Source: CALMKX01 sp036274895 (lineage in GTDB: Bacteria; Acidobacteriota; Thermoanaerobaculia; Multivoradales; SZUA-115). Taken from it: DNA of 64,000 bases. The notes under the pieces were generated by a model that searched no databases, was not told where the DNA came from, and worked only from the letters and a program-made list of their open reading frames with translations. Positions 35,442 through 43,790 of this stretch are shown piece by piece; position 1 is the stretch's first letter; each line of letters opens with the position of its first letter. The position numbers and the translations under genes were made by a program. Location of the stretch: the NCBI GenBank assembly GCA_036274895.1, contig DASUEU010000082.1:25465-89464 (forward strand). The letters run 5' to 3'.

Positions 35442-37528
35442 CACTCACCCATCCCGAGATGCCGCTCCAGGTACTCCACCGTCCGGGTGTAGGCATCCAC
35501 CCAGTTGGCGTGGCGCAGGAAGGAGTGCACCTCGTCCGGGTAGACCACTACCTCGTGGGAGACGTTGCGCTTCCTCAGCTCCTCGACCAGCCTGACCGTC
35601 TCGATGAAGGGGACGTTGCGGTCGGCGTCGCCCGTGATCAGCAACACCGGCGAACGCCAGGAGCCGAGGTCGGCCATGGGTGAGGCCAGCCAGGCCTTCT
35701 CGAGCCGGGCGGCCGTGGCCAGGTACTCGCGGTTGAACTCGGGCGCCGGCCACTCGAGGTTCCAGTCGTGGACACCGTGAAAGTCCACCCCGCACCGGAA
35801 GAGATCCGAGGCCCGCGCCAGGGCCAGCGCCGTGAGGTAGCCGCCGTAGGAGCCGCCCCAGATGCCGAGGCGGCTGCTGTCCACGTCAGGGCGGGCGCCG
35901 AGCCAGAGGGCGGCGCCGAGCACGTCCCGAAACTCCGAGGCCCCGGCCTCGCCGATGCCCTCGGCCTCGCGGAAGTCGAGGCCGTAGCCGATGCCGCTGC
36001 GGAAGTTGATCGACAGCACCACGAACCCGCGGGAGACGAGCAGCTGGTTCAAGGCATAGGCCCGGTGGTAGTAGCCCAGGGGATGCCAGCCCGGAAGCAT
36101 CTGCCGCTGCGGACCACCGTGGACAAAGATCACCGCCGGCCGGCGGCCTGGAGCGGCACGGGGCAGAAAGAGCTGCGCCGGCACCTCCTTGCCGTCGGTG
36201 GCGCGCAGGCGTACCAGCTGGGGCTCCACCAGCTCGGCCAACGGGAAACTCGCGGGGATGGCCTCGGGCCGCAACGGGAGAGCCCCGCCCCCCTCCCCCA
36301 CCCGCCACAGCTGGAGGGGCCGGCGGGCGTCCGATCCGGCGTAGACCACGCCGGCGCCGCCCCCGAGGTCCAAGGGCCGGGCCTGCAGCTGGCCGTCTTC
36401 CCGAGGTGCCAGCCGTTTCGGGGCGCCCCCGGCAACTGCCACCTCCCAGAGCTCGCGGCGGTCCAGATCGCGGGCGTTGGCGCTGTAGAGCACCCGTCGG
36501 CGGTCCGCCGACAGCGAGGCATGCTCGACCTCGAAGGCACCCGGTGTCAGGTCTACGGCAGGCCCTCCCGCCACCGGCACCGCCCAGAGATGCGACCAGC
36601 CGGTGCGCTCCCAGGCGAACACCAAACGATCCCCGTCCCCCCACAGTAGCTGGGGGCTGCCGGCGAAACCCCGGAAAGCGCTCCCCGGGCCCGGCTCAGC
36701 CCGGAAGATCTCCCGGCCCCGGCCGCTCGCCGGATCGGCCACCCGGATCGACCACGGTGGGTCCTCACGGTTGGGCAGAAAGGCGTCCGGCTCGTTCGAG
36801 GTGGCGATGCGCAGCACGGCGACGTGGCGGCCGTCCGGGGACCACACCGGCTCGCTGTCCCGGTCCACCCCGGGATCGAGCCAGACGATCCGCCTGGCTT
36901 CGAGGTCGAGCACGCCGACCAAGCCGTGGGTGCCGCGGGGGTTCTCGAAGGCGAGCCGGGTGCCGTCCGGCGAGAAGCGCGGGGCGCGGACGCGGCCACT
37001 GACCTGGGCGAGCTGAGCCGGCTCGACCTTGGGGTCGAGGGCGGCGTGCCACAGCTGGCCACCTTTAAGGTAGGCCAGCCGATCTCCCTTGGGGGCGAAG
37101 ACCGGGCCGCTGCCGTCGTCCACCCGCCGCGGAGCCGTCTCGCCGTCCGCCGCCACCACCCAGACCCCCTCGCGGAAGCCGTCCGGCAGAGAGGCGGGGT
37201 TGGTGCCCTCGCCGCCGGGCGAGCCCTCCGCCCCACCACGGACGAAGGCCAGGTGGCTCTTGTCCGGGGAGAAGGCCAGGCCGTGGAGGTCGATGCCGTC
37301 GTCTTCGCCATACCTCACCACCCGCCGGGGCGAGTAGGCCGGCGCGAGCGCGACCCAGAGACTGCGTGCCCCCTTCTCGACTTCCACCCACGCGACGCCG
37401 CCGCCGCCGGGTGCCGGGGTGAGGCTCACCGGAAAGGGCGCCGTGAGCAGGGCATCGAGGGTCAGCTCCGCCCGCACGGGACCGGCCAAGGCGAGGAGGG
37501 CGAGGAGGGCGAGGCCGGTTCGGCGCAT
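35441..37528 (-). CDS. S9 family peptidase (prolyl oligopeptidase/dipeptidyl-aminopeptidase type)
   Basis: This 695-aa exported serine peptidase has a signal peptide (MRRTGLALLALLALAGPVRA). An N-terminal seven-bladed beta-propeller follows, with repeats such as APRFSPDGTRLAFENPRG and EPVWSPDGRHVAVLRI. The C-terminal alpha/beta hydrolase domain carries the serine in GIWGGSYGGYLTALALA, the Asp in LITGDADRNVPF and the His in VVYPDEVHSFLRH. All triad members are visible, so it should be active on peptides, usually after Pro. ATG 37528 was selected for the signal peptide. It pairs with the downstream CocE gene, probably for extracellular peptide use. Confidence 0.92.
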   Translation of the reverse strand: MRRTGLALLALLALAGPVRAELTLDALLTAPFPVSLTPAPGGGGVAWVEVEKGARSLWVALAPAYSPRRVVRYGEDDGIDLHGLAFSPDKSHLAFVRGGAEGSPGGEGTNPASLPDGFREGVWVVAADGETAPRRVDDGSGPVFAPKGDRLAYLKGGQLWHAALDPKVEPAQLAQVSGRVRAPRFSPDGTRLAFENPRGTHGLVGVLDLEARRIVWLDPGVDRDSEPVWSPDGRHVAVLRIATSNEPDAFLPNREDPPWSIRVADPASGRGREIFRAEPGPGSAFRGFAGSPQLLWGDGDRLVFAWERTGWSHLWAVPVAGGPAVDLTPGAFEVEHASLSADRRRVLYSANARDLDRRELWEVAVAGGAPKRLAPREDGQLQARPLDLGGGAGVVYAGSDARRPLQLWRVGEGGGALPLRPEAIPASFPLAELVEPQLVRLRATDGKEVPAQLFLPRAAPGRRPAVIFVHGGPQRQMLPGWHPLGYYHRAYALNQLLVSRGFVVLSINFRSGIGYGLDFREAEGIGEAGASEFRDVLGAALWLGARPDVDSSRLGIWGGSYGGYLTALALARASDLFRCGVDFHGVHDWNLEWPAPEFNREYLATAARLEKAWLASPMADLGSWRSPVLLITGDADRNVPFIETVRLVEELRKRNVSHEVVVYPDEVHSFLRHANWVDAYTRTVEYLERHLGMGE

Positions 37529-37559
37529 GGCGACTCCGGTAGGGGGGCGCCGGCAGCGT

Positions 37560-38072
37560 TCAGTTCGCCGACGACGAAGGGGGCGGACCCAGGGAGGGCA
37601 GAGAGGCCACCTCGTCGAAGCTGCCGGGCTCTCTCGCCTCACAGGTCTCGAAGTCGAGCAGGCCCTGGCGCTCCCAGTCGGTGAGCTGCTCACAGACGGC
37701 GTCGTAGTCGGCGTCCGGGGCGATGTCCAGGGCGTAATAGGCCTCGGTGGCGGTCTCGTAGGTGGCGCCCAGGAGGATGAGCTGCTCGAGGGTGGGCTCT
37801 CGGTCGGCCTCGGCCAGGACGGCCTGGAAGAACACCCGCACGGTGCGATGCCCGCTGCGCCGCACCACCCGCTTGACCTGGATCTTGAGGTCGGGCCAGC
37901 TGGAGGTCGCTTCGACGATGTCGAGGAAGTTCAAGTCGTAGGCGAAGAAGGGGACGTTGAGTAGCTCATAGAGGTTATCGCCCAGGGGTTGAGCCCACAA
38001 CGCCTCCCCGCTCGCCGCCCAGTGATTGGGCAGGTCGACGTAGACCGTCACCAGGTCTCGGTCGCCGCTCAC
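37560..38072 (-). CDS. DUF4265-type protein of unknown function
   Basis: This 170-aa soluble protein starts at a GTG (38072) six bases after a GAGG. The stretch LWAQPLGDNLYELLNVPFFAYDLNFLDIV is the recognisable DUF4265 core: 'WaepLGdg-Y-l-NiPFFa' followed by 'gDvV'. A later VVRRSGHRTVRVFF fits the usual second half. The C-terminal ~25 residues are a Pro/Ser-rich tail. Function is unknown. It lies 31 bp upstream of the S9 peptidase on the same strand, so it may head that operon, but nothing links it to proteolysis. Confidence 0.75.
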   Translation of the reverse strand: MSGDRDLVTVYVDLPNHWAASGEALWAQPLGDNLYELLNVPFFAYDLNFLDIVEATSSWPDLKIQVKRVVRRSGHRTVRVFFQAVLAEADREPTLEQLILLGATYETATEAYYALDIAPDADYDAVCEQLTDWERQGLLDFETCEAREPGSFDEVASLPSLGPPPSSSAN

Positions 38073-38131
38073 TCTTCCCCTCGCCTCGAAGCTCGGAACA
38101 CCGCGAAAAGCCTAACAGAGGTAAGCCCGCT

Positions 38132-38725
38132 TCACACCTCATCGCGGTCGAGCCACTTCTCGACCGGCACCGGCCGGTAGCCGACGAACCGGTCGAGCAA
38201 GACTTCGGGTTCCTGCTCGACGAGCAGGGCGGCCCGGTGCTCGGCGCGCACGAAGCGATGCTCGACAGCGTGCTCGAGGAAGGTCACCAGCCCCTGGTAG
38301 TAGCCGCCGACGTCGAGCAGGCCGCAGGGCTTGGCGTGGATGCCGAGCTGAGCCCAGGTGAGGACCTCGAAGAGCTCTTCGAGAGTGCCGAGGCCCCCCG
38401 GCAAGGCGATGAAGGCGTCCGAGAGGTCGGCCATCAGGGCCTTGCGCTCGTGCATCGAGGTGACGACCCGCAGGTCCGGCAGCCCACGATGGGCGACCTC
38501 TCGGCGGAGAAGCCCCTCCGGGATCACCCCGATCACGTGGCCGCCCCGCTCGAGGACGCCGTCCGCGACGGCCCTCATCAGGCCCACGCCACCGCCGCCG
38601 TAGACCAGCTCCAGGCCCCGTTCGACCAGCGCGGCTCCCAGCCGGCGGGCTCCACCGGCGTACTCGGGCCGGGCGCCCGGGCTCGAGCCGGCGAAGACGC
38701 AAACACGTCGGAAGGGAGGGTTCAC
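38132..38725 (-). CDS. LOG family protein (nucleoside 5'-monophosphate phosphoribohydrolase type)
   Basis: This 197-aa Rossmann-fold protein of the LOG/TIGR00730 family was formerly annotated as lysine decarboxylase. It has VCVFAGSSPGARPEY at the N-terminus, the substrate-binding SMHERKALMADLSDAFIALP and the hallmark PGGLGTLEELFEVLTWAQ. LOG enzymes remove the phosphoribosyl group from cytokinin-like or AMP-like nucleotides. The GTG at 38725 is the best start, since upstream codons contain no family sequence. It follows the STAS-like gene by 13 bp on the same strand. Confidence 0.9.
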   Translation of the reverse strand: MNPPFRRVCVFAGSSPGARPEYAGGARRLGAALVERGLELVYGGGGVGLMRAVADGVLERGGHVIGVIPEGLLRREVAHRGLPDLRVVTSMHERKALMADLSDAFIALPGGLGTLEELFEVLTWAQLGIHAKPCGLLDVGGYYQGLVTFLEHAVEHRFVRAEHRAALLVEQEPEVLLDRFVGYRPVPVEKWLDRDEV

Positions 38726-38738
38726 TCGCCGGAGCCTA

Positions 38739-39164
38739 CTAGCCGCCGGAAGCTCCTGAGTTGGTCCTCGGAGAGCCCGGGTCCTCGGCCCGGCGCTGAG
38801 AGACGAGCAACCAGCTGAGCGCGGCCTCGAGGGTGGGAAAGAGCCGCAGGGCGAGACCACGGTTGAAGGCCACGTTCTCGAGAAAGCTCGCCTTCTCCCG
38901 GGCCGCGTCCGAGGGTACCGCGGCGATCCGCAGGCCCCGGCCGGCCAGGACGACCGCGGCGCGCTCGCCGTACTCGAAGGTGTCCACGGTGTCAGGTAGG
39001 GAGAGCTGTTCCCGGCCGTCGATCAGCACGTGGGAGAAACCGCTCTCCCGCAGGGCCTTGAGCAAGCTCTGGAGGGTCGCCTCCAGGTCTTCACGGGTGA
39101 CCACGCCCCAGGAACGGATCTCGATCAGACCCTGGTCTCGACGGACTTCTACCGACTCGGGCAT
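38739..39164 (-). CDS. STAS-like small regulatory protein
   Basis: This 141-aa soluble protein has a beta-alpha layout resembling SpoIIAA/STAS-like folds: IEIRSWGVVTREDLEATLQS, then SHVLIDGREQLSLPDTVDTF, and a long helix-sheet end (RLFPTLEAALSWLLVS). Many bacterial proteins of this size with 'LIDxR' and a final 'F-T-s-l-e-A-l-x-W-L' are uncharacterised STAS-like proteins. No phosphorylatable serine is certain. The ATG at 39164 was chosen over one 24 bp upstream as it starts the folded part. Function unknown. Confidence 0.65.
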   Translation of the reverse strand: MPESVEVRRDQGLIEIRSWGVVTREDLEATLQSLLKALRESGFSHVLIDGREQLSLPDTVDTFEYGERAAVVLAGRGLRIAAVPSDAAREKASFLENVAFNRGLALRLFPTLEAALSWLLVSQRRAEDPGSPRTNSGASGG

Positions 39165-39274
39165 CGCGTCTCCTCGCCAACCAACCAACCCAACGAAACG
39201 AGTACATCAACGAATAAGCTGTCGCGGGCAGACTCGTTGGGCAGCAGTGTAGCAGACGCGACGCCCGCTGCGAG

Positions 39275-41038
39275 CTAGAAGAGGCCGACGACCTCACCGT
39301 GCTCGTCGAGATCCACCTGCATGTAGGCCGGTTTCGTCCCCAGACCGGGCATCGTCCGCATCTCGCCGGCAATGGGATAGATGAAGCCGGCCCCGGCGGC
39401 CACCCTCGCCTCGCGGACGGGGAAGATGTAGTCCCGCGGCACGCCCTTCCTGGTCGGATCGTGAGAGATCGAGAGGTGAGTCTTGGCCATGCAGATGGGT
39501 AGGCCGCCGAAGCCCCGCTTCTCGTATTGGGCGATCTGTTTCTTGGCCTTGGCCTCGAACTCCACCGCCGAGGCGCCGTAGACCTCGCGGGCGAGAATCT
39601 CGATCTTCTCGGTGATCGGCAGGTCGAGGGGGTAAAGGAACTGGAAGTTGGAGGGCTTCTCGCAGGCGGCCTTGACGGCACGCGCCAAGTCCAGAGCCCC
39701 TTCCCCACCGCGTGCGAAGTGGTCGGAGAGCACGGCGTCCTCGGCGCCGGCCGCGAGCGCCGCCTGGCGCACCCGCTCCATCTCGGCCGGGCTGTCGGTG
39801 CCGAAGCGGTTGACCGCCACCACCACCGGCACGCCGAAGCGGCGGGCGATCTCGATGTGGCGCACCAGGTTGGGCAAGCCGCTCTCGAGCAGGGCGAGGT
39901 TCTCCGTGGTATAGGCCTCGGGCAGGGGCCGGCCGGCCACCACCGGCGGGCCGTCGCCGTGGGCCTTCAAGGCCCGGATGGTCGCCACCAGCACCACGGC
40001 GTTGGGGATCAGGCCGCTCGCCCGGCACTTGATGTCGAAGAACTTCTCCATCCCCATGTCCGAGGCGAAGCCGGACTCGGTGACCACGTAGTCGGCGAGC
40101 TTCAGGGCGATCTGGTCGGCGAGGATCGAGGAGTTGCCGTGGGCGATGTTGGCGAAGGGTCCGGCGTGGATGAAGGCCGGCTGGCCCTCCAGGGTCTGCA
40201 TCAGGTTCGGCTGCAGGGCGTCCTTGAGCAGCACGGTCACCGCCCCGGCGACCTTCAGGTCCTCGAGGGTCAGGGGCTTGCCCTTGCGATCGGAGCCGAA
40301 GACCACCCGCCCGACCCGCGCGCGCAGATCCTGGAGGCTGGTGGCGAGAGCCAGGATGGCCATCAGCTCGGAGGCGACGCTGATGTCGAAGCCGGACTCC
40401 CGGGGCACGCCGTCGAGGCTGCCACCCAGGCCGATGATCACCTTGCGCAGGGCACGGTCGTTGACGTCCATCACCCGCGGCCAGGTGATCGAATAGGGAT
40501 CGATACTGAGCCGCGGCAGGCCGATCTTCTCCAGCTCCTCGTCGCTCGAGCGGCTTTCATGGTAGAGCCGGGTGTCGATGGCTGCCGAGGCGAGGTTGTG
40601 AGCGATCGAGATGGCGTGGATGTCGCCGGTCAGGTGGAGGTTGAACTCCTCCATCGGGATCACCTGCGAGTAGCCACCTCCCGCCGCCCCGCCCTTGATG
40701 CCGAAGGTCGGTCCCATCGAGGGCTGGCGCAGGCAGACCACGACGTTCTCGCCCAGCTTGCCCAGGCCCTGGGTGAGGCCGATCGAGGTCGTGGTCTTGC
40801 CCTCGCCGAGAGGCGTGGGGGTGATCGCCGTCACGTCGATGTATTTGCCCTGGGACCGCCCGGCGAAAGCCGGGTCCTGGAGCACGGAGAGCTTGACCTT
40901 GGTCTTGACGTCGCCGAAGGGCACCAGATGCTCGGGCCCCAGGCCCAGCTGGGCGGCGATCTCGGTGATCGGGCGGGGGGTGGCGCTGCGGGAGATCTCG
41001 AGGTCAGAGGGAAAGGCGGTCTTCGCACCAGAGGACAT
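39275..41038 (-). CDS. fhs: Formate--tetrahydrofolate ligase
   Basis: This 587-aa enzyme ligates formate to tetrahydrofolate with ATP, giving 10-formyl-THF for purine and C1 metabolism. Family blocks are visible throughout: TPLGEGKTTTSIGLTQGL (nucleotide-binding loop), REPSMGP-like LRQPSMGPTFGIKGGAAGGGYSQVIPM, FANIAHGNSSILAD, YVVTESGFASDMGMEKFFDIKCR and the end MPGLGTKPAYMQVDLDE. It is about 30 residues longer than typical members, mostly at the N-terminus. No other Wood-Ljungdahl gene is seen nearby, so it most likely serves C1 metabolism, not CO2 fixation. It stands alone on the minus strand. Confidence 0.95.
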   Translation of the reverse strand: MSSGAKTAFPSDLEISRSATPRPITEIAAQLGLGPEHLVPFGDVKTKVKLSVLQDPAFAGRSQGKYIDVTAITPTPLGEGKTTTSIGLTQGLGKLGENVVVCLRQPSMGPTFGIKGGAAGGGYSQVIPMEEFNLHLTGDIHAISIAHNLASAAIDTRLYHESRSSDEELEKIGLPRLSIDPYSITWPRVMDVNDRALRKVIIGLGGSLDGVPRESGFDISVASELMAILALATSLQDLRARVGRVVFGSDRKGKPLTLEDLKVAGAVTVLLKDALQPNLMQTLEGQPAFIHAGPFANIAHGNSSILADQIALKLADYVVTESGFASDMGMEKFFDIKCRASGLIPNAVVLVATIRALKAHGDGPPVVAGRPLPEAYTTENLALLESGLPNLVRHIEIARRFGVPVVVAVNRFGTDSPAEMERVRQAALAAGAEDAVLSDHFARGGEGALDLARAVKAACEKPSNFQFLYPLDLPITEKIEILAREVYGASAVEFEAKAKKQIAQYEKRGFGGLPICMAKTHLSISHDPTRKGVPRDYIFPVREARVAAGAGFIYPIAGEMRTMPGLGTKPAYMQVDLDEHGEVVGLF

Positions 41039-41194
41039 CCACGCACCTCATGAGGAAAATGGGTTCTCGACGGTGCGCGGATCCTACACGCAGCGCTTCC
41101 GCCCCGCCAGCCACCTCAAGGGGTGGGCAAGGGTGCCCAGGAAGGTTGCCGGGCCAATGCTAGACTCAATCCTCACCACGTCGAGGAGCCTGCC

Positions 41195-41437
41195 ATGACC
41201 CAGCTCACCGTCGCCATCGAGGAGGATGTGCTCGACAAGGCCAAGACCCGCGCCGAGCACGAAGGCACCTCGCTCAACGACCTGGTTCGGGACTACCTGA
41301 CTCGCTACGCAGCGACGCCCGAGCGTGAGCGCACGGCCATCACCGAGATCCTGGAGCTGGCGAGGAAGTTCGCCGGCGCGAGCGGCGGCACTCGCCCCAG
41401 CCGGGAGGAGCTGCATGATCGCGCGGCTCTTCGTTGA
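41195..41437 (+). CDS. Ribbon-helix-helix antitoxin of a PIN toxin
   Basis: This 80-aa protein starts with a ribbon-helix-helix DNA-binding unit (MTQLTVAIEEDVLDKAKTRA, then HEGTSLNDLVRDYLTRY). The C-terminal half carries charged helices that would wrap the toxin. The ATG at 41195 has GAGGAG upstream. It overlaps the PIN gene by 23 bp. It should repress its own operon and neutralise the toxin. The pairing with a VapC-type protein makes the VapB-type role strong. Confidence 0.88.
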   Translation: MTQLTVAIEEDVLDKAKTRAEHEGTSLNDLVRDYLTRYAATPERERTAITEILELARKFAGASGGTRPSREELHDRAALR

Positions 41438-41837
41438 CTCGAACGTCCTCGTCTACGCCTTCGACGAGTCGGAACCCGCCAAGCAGCACCTGGCTCAGCG
41501 CCTGATCAGTTCACATGGCACGGAGCACAAGCTCGTCTTGAGCACCCAGGTCCTCCAAGAGTTCTACGTCAACGTCACTCGGAAGCTCAAGAGACCAGTC
41601 CCGGGGCCTGTGGCTCTCGCTGCTGTCGAGCGCTTCGCCTCTTTGCAGGTGAAGCAGATCACGCCTGCAACGGTCCTTTTGGCCATCCGGCGCCACCAGG
41701 CGGAACAGCTCGCGTTCTGGGATGCCCTCATCCTCGAAGCCGCTCTGGCCGCCCGCTGCCAACGGCTCGCGTCGGAAGACTTCCAGCACGGTCGCCGTTA
41801 CGGCGACCTCGTGATCGAGAACCCTTTTCTGATCTGA
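41415..41837 (+). CDS. PIN-domain ribonuclease toxin (VapC type)
   Basis: This 140-aa PIN nuclease has the complete acidic set: Asp8 in LFVDSNVLVYAFD, Glu49 in TQVLQEFYVNV, Asp103 in AFWDALILEAAL, and Asp122 in LASEDFQHG. PIN toxins cut tRNA or rRNA in a Mg-dependent way. Length and motif spacing are normal. The ATG at 41415 follows a GGGAGGAG site inside the upstream antitoxin, so the two are translationally coupled. A strong hairpin after its stop separates it from the convergent gene. Target RNA cannot be predicted. Confidence 0.92.
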   Translation: MIARLFVDSNVLVYAFDESEPAKQHLAQRLISSHGTEHKLVLSTQVLQEFYVNVTRKLKRPVPGPVALAAVERFASLQVKQITPATVLLAIRRHQAEQLAFWDALILEAALAARCQRLASEDFQHGRRYGDLVIENPFLI

Positions 41838-41845
41838 ATGAAACC

Positions 41846-41872
41846 GGCCCGCGTGGGGTCGCCGCGCGGGCC
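41846..41872. terminator. Bidirectional terminator-like hairpin
   Basis: GGCCCGCG (41846-41853) pairs with CGCGGGCC (41865-41872) around an 11-nt loop, between the PIN toxin stop (41837) and the convergent secreted protein stop (41899). G+C-rich with no clear T-run. It probably serves both genes. Confidence 0.6.
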
Positions 41873-41898
41873 TGGGTGTTGGTCGGACGGGAGGGAAC

Positions 41899-43263
41899 TT
41901 ACGGGGTACCGGTGAGGGTGGCGCAGGCGTTGGTGGGTGTGCCGCTCCCGATCAGCTCGCCGATGGCGTTGGCGGCGCCGCGGGCCACCACGTGGCGCAG
42001 CCAGGCATCCTCTACGGTCGCACCACTCTGGCCCTGACCGTTGGTCTCGTCGGTGCGCACGGCGGTCGACTGCTCGATCTGGATGCCACCCCAATCCTCG
42101 TCACCGCCGGGATTGGGCGACAGCCGGTTGACGACGTTGTTGGGCGAGTCGCCCTCGTGATCGTCCGGCGGCGTGTAGGCGGCACTGTTCGCCACCGTGA
42201 TGTCGCCGCCCGTGTCGCGATGGATCCGGAAACCGATCTCCGTGCGGCTGCCCCGCGCCGCCTCGGCGGCGTCCTGGATGCGCAGGGCCACCAGGCAACG
42301 GTCCTCGACATTGGCCTGCCCGCCCAGGATCACGCCCAGGTTCGACGAATCGTCGTAGCCGTGCAGGGCGAGCACGTAGCGGAACGGCACACCAGGGGCG
42401 AAATCCGCTCGGTCGAACAACGCCTCGAGACCGGGGAAGGAGTTCTCGTAGAGGGCCGTGGCCGTGATGTGCCAGCGCTCGCGGGTCTGACTGCGACTCC
42501 AGGCGCCGCGGGCCTCCCACAGGCTGCCCTCGACCGACCAGTCGTTCGCCAGCGTGTCGAGCACGGTGGGAATCTGATCGCTCGTCTTCACCTCGATGGC
42601 ACCGCCGTGCGGCACCAGCAGGGCGAAGTCGTCCTCGCCCGCGGGAGCGACGATGGCGTTCTCGACGAAAGTGTTGCCGCCGTTGACGGTCGGCTCGCAG
42701 AAGATCTGGTTGGCCACGGTGCTGCCGTTCGCGGTCAGCGTGCTGATCGACACCGGCGTCCAATAGACCCGGGCGCTGACGCCCGTGATGTCTCCCGCGG
42801 TGTTGATCTTGGTGACATCGACCTCGACCGGCGCCGTGATGTCCTTGAACAGTTTGAACTGACCGCTGTTCTTGTCACTCGAGCTGGTGCTGCGGTAGAC
42901 GCGGATGCGATCGGCGGAGTCGGTGAAGATGCCCGACACAGTGAAGATGGCCGTGCTCTGGCGGGCATCGATCGTGGGGGACTCGATCACAACGCGCAGC
43001 TGCGGATTGATCTCTCCGCCTTGAGTGAACTGGAGGAAGCCACCGGGATCGGAAGGGCGGATGCCGAGCTGCTGGGCGAGCGAGGACGAGATGTGCATGG
43101 TCTCGCGGCGCGCCTCGGGGTCGGAGACGGCGGTCATCAGGCCGACGCCGACGTTGCTGACGCCGCCGGCGCAGCTCTGCGCAGACGCGGCGGGTCCGAG
43201 AAACAGGTAGGCGGCCAGGCCGGCCGCCAAGAAGAGTGCTTTGGTCCGGTGAAGCGAAGGCAT
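41899..43263 (-). CDS. Secreted protein of unknown function
   Basis: This 454-aa exported protein has a signal peptide (MPSLHRTKALFLAAGLAAYL, ending SAAQS-like LGPAASAQS). The mature protein is rich in Thr, Ser and Asp. Its strands look like a beta-sandwich, for example STAIFTVSGIFTDSADRIRVY and VEVDVTKINTAGDITGVSARV. Only a few cysteines are present. No catalytic or anchoring motif is recognised. The start at 43263 has a GAGGAG seven bases upstream. It stands alone between a convergent toxin pair and a DUF4870 gene. It could be a surface or matrix protein; this is a guess. Confidence 0.75.
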   Translation of the reverse strand: MPSLHRTKALFLAAGLAAYLFLGPAASAQSCAGGVSNVGVGLMTAVSDPEARRETMHISSSLAQQLGIRPSDPGGFLQFTQGGEINPQLRVVIESPTIDARQSTAIFTVSGIFTDSADRIRVYRSTSSSDKNSGQFKLFKDITAPVEVDVTKINTAGDITGVSARVYWTPVSISTLTANGSTVANQIFCEPTVNGGNTFVENAIVAPAGEDDFALLVPHGGAIEVKTSDQIPTVLDTLANDWSVEGSLWEARGAWSRSQTRERWHITATALYENSFPGLEALFDRADFAPGVPFRYVLALHGYDDSSNLGVILGGQANVEDRCLVALRIQDAAEAARGSRTEIGFRIHRDTGGDITVANSAAYTPPDDHEGDSPNNVVNRLSPNPGGDEDWGGIQIEQSTAVRTDETNGQGQSGATVEDAWLRHVVARGAANAIGELIGSGTPTNACATLTGTP

Positions 43264-43361
43264 GATCGATCTCCTCGTTGAAGGGCTCGTGAGCAATGTC
43301 CTGCAACGAGGGATACGTCACGCCCGGCGAAACCCGCCACCGGCAGCGGTCGGTCGATCGA

Positions 43362-43715
43362 TCAGCGGAAGATGGTCAGCGACAGAGGGTAGCTCCACAC
43401 CTCGCCGTCGTTGGCCTTGACCGCGCCGATGATCGGGTAGATCAGGCCCAGGGCGAGGAGCAGGAACAGGAACGGCAAACCGATCAGGACGATCGAAAGG
43501 ACGCCGAAGAACAGCAGGTAGATCAGGGACGAGATCACCCAGTTGGCGACCACCTTGCCGTGGGCGTCGAGACCGGGGAGCTGGTCCTTCTTCAGCTGCC
43601 AGATCAGGATCGGGGCGACCAGGCCGACGATCGGCACGACGTAGCCAGCCAGGGTGGAGAGATGCAGGAACATCGCCCACTGGCGCTTCTCCTGCTCGAG
43701 CATCGTGGCGTCCAT
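43362..43715 (-). CDS. DUF4870 membrane protein
   Basis: This 117-aa membrane protein matches DUF4870. RQWAMFLHLSTLAGYVVPIVG is followed by WQLKKDQLPGLDAHGKVVANW (the family's conserved 'hgk-a-NW' turn) and hydrophobic helices at about residues 65-85 and 87-105. Three membrane segments are likely. DUF4870 proteins are small integral membrane proteins with no known role. It lies 98 bp upstream of the secreted-protein gene on the same strand. Confidence 0.88.
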   Translation of the reverse strand: MDATMLEQEKRQWAMFLHLSTLAGYVVPIVGLVAPILIWQLKKDQLPGLDAHGKVVANWVISSLIYLLFFGVLSIVLIGLPFLFLLLALGLIYPIIGAVKANDGEVWSYPLSLTIFR

Positions 43716-43790
43716 GGCGTCCTCCCGCCGGCCACCAGTGGCCGGCACATCCCTACCTACGCAGCATCCGCCATCCTGTTCCAGTCCCCC

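Noticed and set aside
39527..41053. Plus-strand frame of 508 codons
   Set aside because: Antisense to formate-THF ligase; no family similarity and shadow composition.
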